From assembly GCF_014356525.2 (NCBI RefSeq), contig NC_052508.1, positions 50,509,858 to 50,573,857 of the forward strand: a stretch of DNA of 64,000 nt. The letters are read 5' to 3'. The position numbers and the translations under genes were made by a program. How positions within the stretch are numbered: the stretch's first letter is position 1; every line of letters begins with the position of its first letter. The notes beneath the pieces are model-generated. The model was not told where the DNA came from. It was given only the letters and a program-made list of their open reading frames with translations, and did not search any database. Of this stretch, positions 23,232-35,006 are shown one piece after another. The DNA is from Nilaparvata lugens. Taxonomy: Eukaryota; Arthropoda; Insecta; Hemiptera; Delphacidae.

Positions 23232-23503
23232 TCAAAGTCCTAATTGGTGTTTCATAGTTTGATGAGAATGCTTGAGTACTAGATGTCTCTTGAAGGAGGA
23301 CTTCACTTTGAAGGACATGCAGCACAAGGTACACTTGAATTTGGGGTCGACACTGCATTCGTAGGTGAGGTGATGGTTGATGCCCGAAGTGTACTTGTAA
23401 GATTTGCCACATTTTTGGCAGACGTAGCGACCGTTGGTGAACACTGATCTTGGCTGGTAGTCGACTGGAACGTTATTTGCATCAGAGTACACTGATATCA
23501 CAC
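23232..23503 (-). CDS. lola: lola alternative 3' exon L8, two zinc fingers
   Basis: The acceptor (CTTCAACACAG) leads into 89 residues. Finger 1 (C28, C31, H44, C49; GKSYKYTSG core) is C2HC; finger 2 (C57, C60, H73, H78) carries an extra cysteine directly after C60 and a CMSFKVKSSFKRH body closer to a classical Krueppel-like finger. The tail is His/Gln-rich (HSHQTMKHQ). Confidence 0.9.
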
Positions 23504-26500
23504 CTGTGTTGAAGAAAAATTTTGTTTTTGATTGAATAGTTTAATAGTTAATTTTGTGGTACCTATTTCATATAATTATACATGAATTATATAACAACAG
23601 TTCGCTTTTTATTTTGCTGAACATGATTAGCGAGGCTTGTGTGTGGGCAATGAGACAGATGATGAGAGAAGTAACTGCACCTACTGACTTAGGTGGGCTC
23701 CGAACCACGGGGAAGAAGCTATTTTCAAACTCATAAATGGTATTTATCTTATTGAGCTCATCAGCGCGACCACGACACCAATCGCTTCCTATTGTATCTA
23801 GTATATTTAATGTAGACTAATAATGAGGGCTTATACTGATTAGTGGTTGGATACTAGCATAGAGGAATGTTGGATGTTCATCATTCATCTTTGGTAATAC
23901 TTAGTTAATAGTAGCCTAAAGTACTTGAAAATATGAATACTCAATTAAATAATAAGAAAAAATATCACGAAAATGTTATGGCATGTAATCAAAATAATGT
24001 GGTAGTTGTATCAAAAATCCAGTTGCATTCAAACCTACCCAGTTATTACAAAAAATTATCTTCCTATGAAAATCACGTCTTCATTTTTACAGTATTGTAA
24101 CGTTATTTTCACATATAATGGAGTAAAGAATTGCTAAATTTGGTAATTAACGGTTTTACAACTCTTATACGTGTCCATCACCCACATCAACAGATCCCAG
24201 TTCAGTAGTTGGTGATAAGTATAATCAGGATATTTACTGGTAAAATCTCATTGATTGAAATCAGTATTATAGAAATTAATACCTGATTATATTGAGCGAT
24301 AAATAATTCCTTATTTCAAAACTATTAATATTAATAAGATAGTAATTGAATATAGAGAGCTTTTACTGAAATTTTGGGACACATTGAAAAGTTTATCAAT
24401 GAGTAACTGGGAGGTTTGAAAACCATATTTTCATAATCACATAAGGTATTACAATAATAATTATGAAATGGATGAATAAATAGGGAATATAGATAGTGAA
24501 CAGAGAAAAAAGGACTGGGAATACTCAAATATTGGATATTTTGAAGTAGAAGGCACACAAACCAATTTTTATTTTGGCAGGACTAAATCTAGATACAGAG
24601 CAACTGGAAACAATTCTATCCAGTCTGTTAATAGAGCATAAGACTATGCAATGCTTCTACTGAGTAATGCTATTAATACTTACTACAATAATAATACTAA
24701 ACAATACTACTAGATTAAACTACTGTACTTTGATAAATTATATCTATATTTTTTACAAATTTGGTTTTAGTGAATAAACTGAAAATTATACACGATCAAG
24801 AAGGTGAAGAATCGATAATACTGCAAATTGTATGGCATAATTTATTCACAGATATGTAAAATACTCTCCCGATATAGAATAAAAATGAAAATAAGAATTG
24901 ACTTAATATTAGTAGTAGTCAAAGAACAGTAAATAGAAATAATAATACATATTTTAAATATATCTAATTGATTCACGATAAGCATATTTCTAATATCGAA
25001 CGGTTTTGCAATAACAGTGAATTCATGGATAATCAAAGATCATACTTGAGATATCTTACAACGTGTGATGTTACATGATACATAAAAAACCCATCAGAAA
25101 ACGGTTGAATTAGTTAAGTTAGCATACATTCTAAAATGAGTATGTAGTACCACATTATCAGAATTAGCTTTAAAACCATTGTTTTTTTTTTAATTTAATT
25201 GATAGAAGATTACATTGATTATATAAACATTCCGCTACATTCGTTTCAATTAGCAACAAATGTAGTTCTATATTGAGGTAGTATAAGGCAAATCGAAATG
25301 ATTGTAAAGGAAACATAATTATATTACAGCTGTCATTTGAATAATATCTATCACAATAATAAAGTATCATAGTATCATGAAGAAGCAATTAATATTTACT
25401 ATTAATATCATCATTAGTTGATCGACAACCGTTTCTTTTCTTCTTATCATTTAAATCAGGAGTAGGAACTGGGCCTGAGGATTCTAATTCTCACACTTCA
25501 ATAAGATCTAATTTCAAATACAAAATAGAATTACTCGTATTAAGGTATACATTAATAAATAAATTTGTATATATTTCAATGCTTTAAGGTTGGGAGGCAC
25601 TCTTGTTATTTTCATGTTAATAAAGTGGCAGCTTGTAGAGTGTATACAGGAAAATAATATCTAACATAGATCTGAAGATAGATCTATGTACATAATAATA
25701 AAATCACTGATTGGATTTTATAAGGATTTAGTCCACTGAACCCAATGTGGACTCATTATATTCCTCCCTTTTCCCCTCCAATCAATGATTCAATTAGAAT
25801 ACTAAAAATCGATTAAGTCTGAACCAAGCACTTGATAGTTGAACGAGCGTTGGCGAGTTTTTACTTTTGACTCAAGGCCAAAGTAATTGTCAGTCTGTAT
25901 GTTTGTCCGTTCAATAAGTTTCGAACGATTTTCATCTTCAAATTTTGAACTTATATTCACCGAACCTTTTTGCAGATAAAGTTTGTTGGGCAACAACAAT
26001 TACCGACCCCTTCGTCCTTTTTCAGGATATACAAACACATTGAGAGTGCATAAGACAAAATTTGTTGTGATTTATCATTTAGTCAGCTGGATAATTTCAT
26101 TTCATGCACTACTACAATGTTTACATTCATTTATAACATCAGCTGATGCTATTTGGGAGATTCATGTAGTTCTGTCGAACTATGATCGAAATCATAATCT
26201 ATCACATGACCATATTCTTATTAAAAAAAGAAGTTTCATTTATATGGCGGACAAAAACTTTGAAGCAACAGAAGAGTAATAAATAATTGCTCTAAAAAAC
26301 CATTTTTTCATTTCGAATAGGACCCCTATTATCTTTTTCAAAGGAATATTCAGCTGTTTCCATAAATTCCACCAACTCTGTGTAACTATACGTTGCAGAT
26401 TTCAAAGATTACAATACAACAGCTCATAAGCGATTTCTCCAATCCAGGAGGGCCACTATGATCTATACAACATTATTTTGGACTGCAGGGACTCTGCGGA

Positions 26501-27657
26501 GCAGAGAAATGGAGTGAGATCAGCCAATTACAGTGATGAATAGAGTCATAGAAGAAGCGCTGTTGGAAATTTGTCAATTGGAGTCACTCGATCCGGTGCT
26601 TTCAGAGAGGAAAATTCGTATGCATATCAGGAGCTGTTGAACTCTCACAACCGCTTTGGCACGGCAACATCGCCGCCGCTGTATCCCTACTTTTCTCTGC
26701 TCTGCATATCCCTCCAAGTCCAAACTATAATATAATTTTAATAATATTAATTCTGTATGGACTATAGGAACAAAGTAGTGATAGATAGACAATAGTTATT
26801 TGTATATCTAGAGGGAAAAATTTGAAGCCCGAAGCGAAGCCGTGGGCAACAATTTTCCTGAGGGAGAAAAAAGATTTTTCACTTGTGATGTACACACCAT
26901 TTTTCCTCCACCTACATTTTTATAAAAAAACTGTAAATAAAATCATTCACAGTTCAACTCACGTGACCAGTAAAATGTGTTACAACATAACCTAAAAATT
27001 AAACAGTTGGCTTGTAATCGCACAGTTCACCGCCGATAGCGCTATGCGCTATCTGTCGGCAAATGTTGTAACAGCAATGGCCGACACGTACTATGATGAA
27101 GTTCCCGTTTCAAATTTGATTAGTTAATGAGGAATATTTGTTGGCTGATATTTTGAATAACATAGAATATGAAAAAAATATTTTTACATTTTTATAGTAT
27201 ACTGAAATGAAGTTTTTAATAATTTTAGCATGAAACATAATATATTTCATATATTGATCAAATGTCTGGTTGAGGTATTGAATTTAGTTGGTTTAATGAC
27301 TACTCTATATGCTTCCTCATCTGAGCTTAGACCTTCTAACCTATTTCAAATGTAATTTTTTTTAAATAGAGATGCTTCCCATGTTATTTTAATTGAGTTA
27401 CTTTTACACTCTAGGGAGTTCTTCTGTTTTTTCCTCCCTAGAGCGAAAAAGTGACACTTTAGTATTATGTTTCAGGGAGTAAAGTAGGCTCTTTAGACAG
27501 TAGGTGGAGGAAAAGTACATTCGCACTAGAGAGATTCGCTTCAAACTGTCAGTATTCCTTATGAATAGTACCAATGCGTCCATTCAAGACTTTATAATCT
27601 TACAATTAATAGGAGCTACAATTGTATAATCCAACCGCATCATCACTTTATAAATTC
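23504..27657. other. Long intronic stretch, one MITE, no gene seen
   Basis: 4.15 kb between L8 and L9. Besides the MITE at 26477-26724 I note small hairpins near 27032-27060 and 27411-27441 and a repeat-like block near 25845-25980. Open frames (for example 25983-26279 plus) lack recognisable domains. 24000-25800 is plain AT-rich sequence. Confidence 0.55.
26477..26724. mobile_element. MITE family M, copy 2
   Basis: The ends (TTTTGGACTGCAGGGA..GCAGAGAAAT and the reverse complement of TTTGGACTTGGAGGGATATG) and the GCCGCCG-containing middle match 21728-21879. More diverged than copy 1. Confidence 0.65.
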
Positions 27658-27737
27658 AACTGAAGCACACTTATTGCTATGAGGCCAAGTCTTTGCCAAT
27701 CTCTGCAGCATACATGACATGATGCTTCGCCATTATA
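27658..27737 (-). repeat. Tandem copy of the L9 3' end
   Basis: About 80 bp repeating 27751-27830 at a 93-bp offset with few changes. It contains the last 19 codons and stop of L9 (from IMAKHH to GKDLAS) still open, but no first finger, no complete second finger and no acceptor, so it cannot act as an exon alone. Confidence 0.85.
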
Positions 27738-27770
27738 ATTATGACCAAACCAACTGAAGCACACTTATTG

Positions 27771-28051
27771 CTATGAGGCCAAGTCTTTGCCAATTTCGGC
27801 AGCGTACATGGCATGATGCTTGGCCATTATGTGAGGCTTCAGCGACGACTTCTGCTTGCAGACATAGGGACAGTAAGGACATTTGAACTTGGGAAGCATG
27901 CCGCACTCATGGTTCATATGTTGGCTCAGTCCCGACTGGTACTTGTAGGTTTTGCCGCATTTCGGACACAGGTAGCGACCCACCGAGTCTCGCATCTGTT
28001 TCTGTTTGATCCTGCCTCCTTCCATCCACCCATTTTCTTTGTACACTGCAC
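27771..28051 (-). CDS. lola: lola alternative 3' exon L9, two zinc fingers
   Basis: The acceptor (GTTTATTTCTAG) is followed by 92 residues. The linker has KQKQMRDS. Finger 1: C28, C31, H44, C49 (GKTYKYQSG core, NHEC end). Finger 2: C57, C60, H73, H78 with the CPYCPYVCKQKSSL body typical of lola. The tail is 14 residues (from H79); its DNA is duplicated just beyond the stop (27658-27737). Confidence 0.92.
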
Positions 28052-28189
28052 CTAGAAATAAACAAATTTGTTATTTTTTGTTTCCAGCACAAAAATTTGG
28101 GATTGAATTATGAGTATTGGAGATCGATGTTAGTGAAATGTATAAAACTAAAGTTTATTTCTAAAACTAGAGTTCGTTTATTTTATAAT

Positions 28190-28875
28190 AGCAGGTAATC
28201 CCCCGTGCTCCGCGAAGGTCCATTTAAAGCACAAAAAGATGGAATTTAGTTTTATAGTTTCTTAAGCCGGGTCCACACTGAACAAATGTTCGACATACAT
28301 GTTCGGCAAACATGTTTGTTGAGGGGCTCAGGGACAAACATTTTAAAAAGTTTAGACAATCATTGTTCGTCAAACAAAAAATTACTTTTTTTCAAAACAT
28401 TTTCAGTGTTTGCTGAATTTGCGGCGCAACCCAAAACCTGTTCTCCTCACTTACAAATATTTTGTTTGGTGACGCGTCCTCACTGGCCACGGGCTAACAT
28501 TGTTTGTCAAACAATAAAATTTGTCCAAACTGTTTCGACAAACATGTTTGACGAACATTTGTTCAGTGTGGACCCGGCTATACTGATATTGAACAACTGT
28601 AATAATTTACAATAGAAAACCGATTAGATTAGGCTTTCATCTTATGTAAACTTTGCATCACAATTAAATAAATTTGTTTCAATTATTGAAATTATAATTG
28701 TTTGAACAACAAAAATGAAAACCGGCCTTTAGCCATCCTTGGTAAATAAAGAATCTACATGAAAAATATCAAGTTGATCACTTGATCAGTCCAGTAGTTC
28801 AGACGTGATGATGCGTCATGAGTGAATTTTCTATCTCGTACGTGTGTATAAGCCAGTTCTTTCCTTTATTAAATT
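28190..28875 (-). repeat. Dispersed repeat family D, inverted copy split by a MITE
   Basis: The minus strand carries the same order of blocks as 15478-15700. The distal part (GGTAATCCCCCGTGCTCCG) is separated from the rest by the MITE at 28265-28579, so the MITE came later. Confidence 0.6.
28265..28579. mobile_element. MITE, 315 bp
   Basis: The terminal inverted repeat AGCCGGGTCCACACTGAACA continues for about 40 bp with CATGTTTG-type motifs repeated internally. The 109-residue open frame across it has no coding support. No clear target duplication. Confidence 0.85.
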
Positions 28876-29094
28876 ATAGCACAGATCTAACCTGTTTACT
28901 TAGTCTATGATTAGAGATAGTTGAAGAAATAGAAAAAGAAGTTGTATATAGAAGAATAATAAGAGGATAGAATATAAAACCATTGATTACACTACAGTAT
29001 TTTATCTATAACCACTCACAAGCAAAGTATAACAAACTGGAAGCATGATGCATTGAAAACTTGATAAACTGGAAACTTGACTTACTAAAATCTT

Positions 29095-29255
29095 GGAGAA
29101 CTGAAAATAGGCCTCTAACCATCGTCGGTAAATTAAGAACCTATTATATGCAAACTTTCAAGTAAATCAGTTCAGTAGTTGAGGCCTGATGGTTGCGTCA
29201 TTCGTGTATTTCCAATCCCGTACATGTATAAGACATTTTCTTTTCTTAATTATAT
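29095..29255 (-). repeat. Dispersed repeat family D, second inverted copy
   Basis: The minus strand resembles 51096-51300 (GTACGGGAT, CTGAACTAC and GGCCTATTTTC blocks). Shorter and more diverged. Confidence 0.5.
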
Positions 29256-31225
29256 TATAGATTGCAATTGGATCATTGTCATTGAGCAGCAAAATCGGAC
29301 ATTTTAATGTTTTTGAGACTATGGCACACTGCACTCAGGGACATTAGTAGTATTGGCAAAACGCCACCACACAGGGACACAAGCGGCCGAACCCCTTCTC
29401 GTAGTAAAAACGAATTCTAGTAGTCGCCACTAATGGCCACGTCTAGTGGCCGCAACTATTGTCCTTGTGTTCAGGGGGCTTAATTGTAGGGAATCAGGGA
29501 ACGAAGCTTCTATAGTCATAAATTTTTTGGAATTTTGACAAAAAATCTGAAAACTATTCAATTGTTTTTATAGAGATTTAAGCTTCTATAGTAATAGATA
29601 TGTATTGGAATCATTAGAAAATCTGAAACTATTCAATTGTTTTTCATATCTTACAATCATATAAGAACTAATTCTTCCAATACATTCCAACTAATATCCA
29701 TGTATTTATTCATCAATGATAAAAACACATAATCATCAAAGTAGAATATATAGTTATTCCATGCTTACGATGATTTCATGTGGTTACAAGAATTCCATCC
29801 AGATCCAAATCGGACTAGAACCGCAGCACTGGAGCAATCATTTTTGGTACATTGAATAATATCATCGCAATGATAAATTAAGTAACAAGGTATTAATGAG
29901 ACTGGAAAGAATCAATTCCTACTTCATAATGAATAATAGAGATTGAAACAGTATAGTAATGGATTCTATAAGTTCAATCTCCTACACCCTAGACTTGTAT
30001 TGAAATCAATTATTTTTTTCGAACCACCAATGTCTGCAATTAGATTAGAACTTCGCTTAGGAAGATGTTGAAACTCTTAAGTTGTGAATCATATTGGCTT
30101 CAAATGAATAATGAAGAAAAGAATTAACAGTGGAAAAAGGAGAGTAGAGTAGAGTGGAAAGTAAGATCAAACTTATTCAGCCAAATTAAATAAAATAAAT
30201 AGCTCCATAATAATTGAATAGACATTCTGTTGACTTGAAGCATTCTTAGCCACACTCACTGTTAGTACAGCTTCTAATCACTGATGAGAGAAAAGAACTT
30301 GGCTTTGTTAATGTTCTAATGTTAACAAGAAAGGTAAAAGTATTATTAAGGTTTGCAATTAATAGAGTCAAACAAATAGGCTGCATGAATTGTGATGTAT
30401 TATCTTTCCATTGTTATTTTTGTTATTACATAAAATATATCTATATAGAAGTTAACGAAAAGAATTAAAAGGTACTTTTGCTTTTGGATTTTATCACACT
30501 TATATGTATAGAAAGAAAAATTATAGAAGTTATATTGGCAATATATGAAACAGAAAATTCGTAACTTCCAAAATGATAATAAAGTCTATAACAAGGTATA
30601 ACTCAACTTAACTTTTGTGGTAATATTTTTTCTATATTCAATAACTAGGACTAGACTACTAAACTACAACTAATAACTTAGGCTTCCTTAGTAATATAGT
30701 ACCTAAAAAACTTTCAACAATGTTTATCAAGGTAGAATTGGTAATATGATGTGATTCTCTTTATAATGTTTGTATGATGGGGATGAAGATGCTTTGTGAT
30801 ATTTCATCTAAATCATTCATCAAACATATCATCACAGAAACATCGTTTGATTCTCATTGCAAATATAAATGGTAAATTAAAGTAATTCTTGGCACTTAAT
30901 TCTATGCAGTACAAATTGCATATCTAAAAATAATTGGCAATAATAAATATTATTGAGTAACTCAAGATATTTTACACTATTTAAAGCAGATATTAATTGG
31001 CATCTAAATAATTGAGTGATAAAACATCAACGTTATATAAAAACAATGAATCATAATAGAAACAATAGAAAATTATATGAAAATGATAAACTTAATAGAA
31101 TAAACTAACGTAATAAGGAAATTATTAAGAATATGAATTAAATGTTAGATGAAATAAAATCAATCTTGGCAGCCTGGAGTTTCTCCATATTTTGATAGAG
31201 AAGCCTATTCTTCACAGTTATTTTT

Positions 31226-31353
31226 TCAAAGAATAGTATATGGCAGAATTTCAAAGTCACAGTCTAGTTTCAAATGTTGGGTTAGATCAGCCTGGCAGTC
31301 ATAGGTTTCTTCGCATCTGGGACACAGCCACAAATCATTTTCGTCAACTTCCA
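31226..31353 (-). CDS. lola: lola short 3' exon L10, single C2HC finger
   Basis: A very short exon of 41 residues, found because it has the same acceptor-phase-finger design as its neighbours. The acceptor is TTTTCTTTTCAG (ending at 31354); the split codon and an acidic start (EVDENDLWL) follow. The finger is of the first type only: C10, C13, H26, C31, exact C-x2-C-x12-H-x4-C spacing, with LTQHLKLDC aligning to LNQHLKHEC of L11 and L12. The stop comes ten residues later, with no second finger. It could be an exon that lost its second finger or a deliberately short isoform. Confidence 0.72.
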
Positions 31354-31634
31354 CTGAAAAGAAAATAACGAAAAATGGTGTTAGACGTTTATTGAGCATT
31401 GATTCATGCTCATATTTTCTAAATACCCCATAGTAGAATGGATAAATATCAACATGCTTTTCTCTATGAGAAGCACAATATTATGCCAGCTAATGCATCT
31501 TATAATTTAATGAATATTATTGCGTTTTTGTGCGGGTTTTTAAAATTACAGCTATTCATTTATTAAACCCATTTAGTTCATCAAAGATACATTTAGTCCA
31601 TGATAAAATCCAATAGAAGCTATACAAAAGTTAT

Positions 31635-31822
31635 CCATTAGTTGAGAAAGGTTATTCATGCTCATGTGCAATGATATTTTACATGTTTTGCTCATTGCAG
31701 ATTTATTAATAGTCTATTAGAAGCATAATGACTTTCATCCATAAGGCTTTTTATTAGTGATTTGTGAATCAGCATAAGCATCTAGCTGAAGCATAGACAA
31801 TCTGCTCTTGCCCTATTTTTTA
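31635..31822. repeat. Direct repeat R, left copy
   Basis: About 185 bp repeated at 32960-33143 with scattered differences (shared CATGCTCATGTGCAATGATA and TTTTTATTAGTGATTTGTGA). Far too long for a target-site duplication and lacking LTR-type ends. Confidence 0.85.
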
Positions 31823-32745
31823 TTTTTTGAAATAAAAGCTTCCTCCTATAACCAGGTCATTGAAAGCACAAAAGTTTGTGATCAGCTCTCCATTCTCATT
31901 CATAACTCCCAGGCCTTCCCTTCCCATCACTGCCTCTTCACCATCATTAACTGAGCTAATTTTTGCATTTATGTCTCCCATTAGAATGACAATATCTCTC
32001 TTTGATTCCCTGCTCCCTCTCTCAACCACTGTTTGCAACATGTCATAGAAGTCATTTTTCCCTGAAGATCACAGTCATTAGTAGGAGCATAAGCCGTTAT
32101 CACAGTCAGATTGAAAAATGTAGCCCTAAACCTTGCCATGATTATTCTATCTGATAATCCCTCCCACTTCATTAGGGCGTTTTCCGCTTTTTTACTCAGC
32201 ATTAATCCAACTCCATGTGTATGTGGCGCATTTTCTCCTTCTTTCCACAATATAGAAGAGATTCGTCAGATATTAATTTTGTCTTTCCATGGCTGGTCCA
32301 TCTTGTCTCACACAGTCCAAGGATCTCAATTCGCTACTTTTTCATTTCGGCAGCAACTTGTGCAGCTTTTCCGGTCTCATACAGTGTTCTAACATTCCAG
32401 CATCCAATCATCAATTTTTGTCTTGTGTCCAATTCAATATTCCGATTATTCCGGTCCATGCCGAGGCTTGTTGTTTCTGATTCGGTAGCGATGGTGTTTT
32501 TTGTGCAACCGGGTTGCTGGCCCATGTATACAACCCCCTACCAGGAGGACCAGGGAATTTTTGATTGGAGTCTCCTTCTCCTAGGCAACTGCTTTCGCTG
32601 CAGCTCACAGAGCTTTGCCTGCCCTGGATTTTCTTTGGGTTTTTTCCCTAGGCTCATTCGCTCTCGCCGCCGTTGGGAACAGCTCCCTCATCCGCCTTCG
32701 AGACCGTTCACCGGTTGTCAAAAAAATAAAATAAAAGAAGAATAA
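31820..32745 (-). pseudogene. RTE-like non-LTR retrotransposon, endonuclease fragment
   Basis: The minus strand encodes pieces of an apurinic-type endonuclease in order: GCWNVRTLYETGKAAQVA (32334-32525), then an ITAYAPTND block (31981-32250) and DIVILMGDINAKI with LGVMNENGEL and FCAFNDLVIGG (31820-32041). These are typical of RTE-type elements and of host proteins annotated as craniofacial development protein 2-like. At least two frame breaks occur, and the sequence stops before the reverse transcriptase. The GC-rich 5' leader (to about 32745) is kept while the 3' part is missing, the reverse of usual 5' truncation. Confidence 0.82.
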
Positions 32746-32959
32746 GGAAAATAAGAGTATGGCCAAGGGAGGCAGACAGAAAGAAAAAGAAATAATGTCA
32801 CAAAGCTAAGTCAATGGAAATAGTGCCATTCTAGAAGTTAAAATATCCAAAGCTTATGGGAGGAAAAAAAGGAGGGGGACGAAGAGCTTTGGTAAGAGGG
32901 TCAAGCAGGGAATACTGTGGGTGTAATCTGGGCATCATTCGAAGCATGAGTCAGTTGGT

Positions 32960-33143
32960 CCATTAGATAAGAAAGGTTATTCATGCTCATGTGCAATGAT
33001 ATATTACATGTTTTGCACATTGCAGATTTATTAGTATCAGAAGCATAATGACTCTCAGCCATAAGGCTTTTTATTAGTGATTTGTGAATCAGGATAAGCA
33101 TCTAGCTGAAGCATATACAATATGCTCATGCGCTATTTTTTAA
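32960..33143. repeat. Direct repeat R, right copy
   Basis: Second copy of 31635-31822; see the left copy. The segment between the left end of the retroelement fragment and this copy (32746-32959) is A/G-rich and unassigned. Confidence 0.85.
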
Positions 33144-33774
33144 ACAGAAAATGATTCACTTTATTGTGGACGTACAAAATACTAATGCATGAGGCTGTCC
33201 AACAAATATTGGAAGGCGTTAGAGAAGATGGACAAAATAAGTAGCCTAAGTTAAGTCTACTATCAACAATAAAGAAGCAAAAATGTCAGGATGAAATAAT
33301 GATACACTTGGATTCAACATTGAATCATCAATATTTATTTCAAATACAGCACTGAATCTTATGCTTGTTTAAAGTTTTGTAGATATTGGAATGAAAAATT
33401 CATAAATTTCTATGAGAACAACATTTGTCACAATAAGAGCAAGATGTTTGTATGCGGCAAATTGTTTGCAGAGTTCAGACTAATCTTTGATACAAAATCA
33501 ATGAAACAATACTGTTGTAGGCTAGTTGTCAACTTATTGTTGATAGAATAGAAATCCTCGAATAGAATAGTATCCTTGTACAAACACACAAACAAAGTAT
33601 CCAGCGTTAAATATAAATCAATAATTACCATTTTTTCTATTTTATTAAAGCACAAATTGTTTCAACTACTGTATGATTCCTATTACATTTCAATATTATA
33701 ATTACTCTTTGCTATATATGAGGTTTCATGAGTAACTATGAAGTCAACGAGATAATATTGATATACTTGTAAGT

Positions 33775-34052
33775 TTATTTTTTATCAAGCATGAACGGAA
33801 TGTCCGTATGTCTGCTAGCTACATGGGCTCTCATGTGAAACTTGTGCCTACACCTGTATGAACAAAGAGAGCACTTGAGGTTGGGTTCCATTCCGCATTC
33901 GTGCTTCAAATGCTGGTTGAGTCCTTTCTTGTATTTATAATTTTTCCCACACTGAGGGCAAAAAAATCTATCTCCAGCGTTCTGGAACTGTTTCAAGTTG
34001 GCAGTCTTGGGTTCGATACCTTCGATCCATGAGTAGATCCCGTTTGTTGTCT
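33775..34052 (-). CDS. lola: lola alternative 3' exon L11, two zinc fingers
   Basis: The acceptor (CATGTTTTCAG) is followed by AG of the split codon and 91 residues. Finger 1: C31, C34, H47, C52 (GKNYKYKKGLNQHLKHEC). Finger 2: C60, C63, H76, H81. The tail ends MLDKK, and the stop TAA is embedded in AATAAA (33774-33779), so a poly(A) signal coincides with the stop. A near-identical copy, L19, differs by five residues. Confidence 0.92.
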
Positions 34053-34634
34053 CTGAAAACATGAGATAAAATGATGAAATATGATTTACGGACATGCATC
34101 GTACTGTTTTGTAGCCCAGCAGGCATTCTTTCATGACCGTAAGCTTTCTATCAACTTTCAACTACCGCACAGTAAACTGGTATTGTCATATTCCAGATTG
34201 AATTATATTTTATGCTTACTATCAGATAATATTATTTTCAATTCTTTTTAAACGGAACCTACCTACTATAATATTATGGAACTAAGTGATAGAGATATGA
34301 GATGTAATAAAAAGATAGATTGAGATTGAAAACCTCAATACTATTTAATACTTACGTAGAGCCTAATGTTCTTTCACGTTCTTCAATCTAAATATTTAAA
34401 ATATAATATTTTTATTAATACTTTCTATCTTATGATCATTATCAATTTAGATTGATAATTTAAACTAATATATCACATCTGAATTTACAGCATTACCGTA
34501 CACATGTTTAAAACTATATTAAATATATAGGCTACAATTTAAATTTAAGTCATATACTATTGAGCATTTACGTACATTATAATATTAAATTGTATTCACA
34601 TTGCAAATCCTTGAGAAAAACATTCACTTGAAAC
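34053..34634. other. Intronic stretch between L11 and the retroelement
   Basis: AT-rich intron shared with 54313-54974 in copy B; copy B has about 80 bp extra near 54527-54610. No further feature. Confidence 0.6.
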
Positions 34635-35006
34635 ATTCACTTGATTACATTTGTAGTAAATGATGAGGAATGATGACCTTGAGGTTGTGAATGAAAGTCA
34701 TACATAATTTCGCTCCTGGGTTTTGGAAGATTTTGTGTTATAAATAGTCACGGATAAGTACAAATTTTGTATTAATTTCATTATTAATTGTTTCTTGATC
34801 ACGTTTTATCATTTTGTTTTAGATTTTAATTCTTAATTCTATTTTATAAGCCAAACATCGTTTAGAGGTTATTTTGAGGTTAGGTTTTCGAGATTTAAAA
34901 ATAAACATAGATAGTTTACTTGACTAAAATTATAACCTAATTAAAATCCTATCATTTATAAATCAATTATTATTATTGCAAGTAATATAATTTCTTAGAT
35001 AGGAAG

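Larger units (their letters stand above)
28052..31225. other. Intronic stretch with repeats, no other exon seen
   Basis: 3.2 kb between L9 and L10. Repeat family D copies at 28190-28875 and 29095-29255, a MITE nested at 28265-28579, and a weak inverted-repeat block near 29320-29480. 29500-31225 is AT-rich with nothing recognised. Confidence 0.55.
31354..33774. other. Intronic stretch with a retroelement fragment
   Basis: 2.4 kb between L10 and L11. Direct repeats at 31635-31822 and 32960-33143 flank an RTE-like fragment. 33150-33774 is AT-rich; the open frame at 33428-33655 has no domain. Confidence 0.6.

Noticed and set aside
31635..33143. LTR retrotransposon suggested by the direct repeats
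   Set aside because: The repeats lack LTR-type ends and the enclosed coding sequence is a non-LTR endonuclease.
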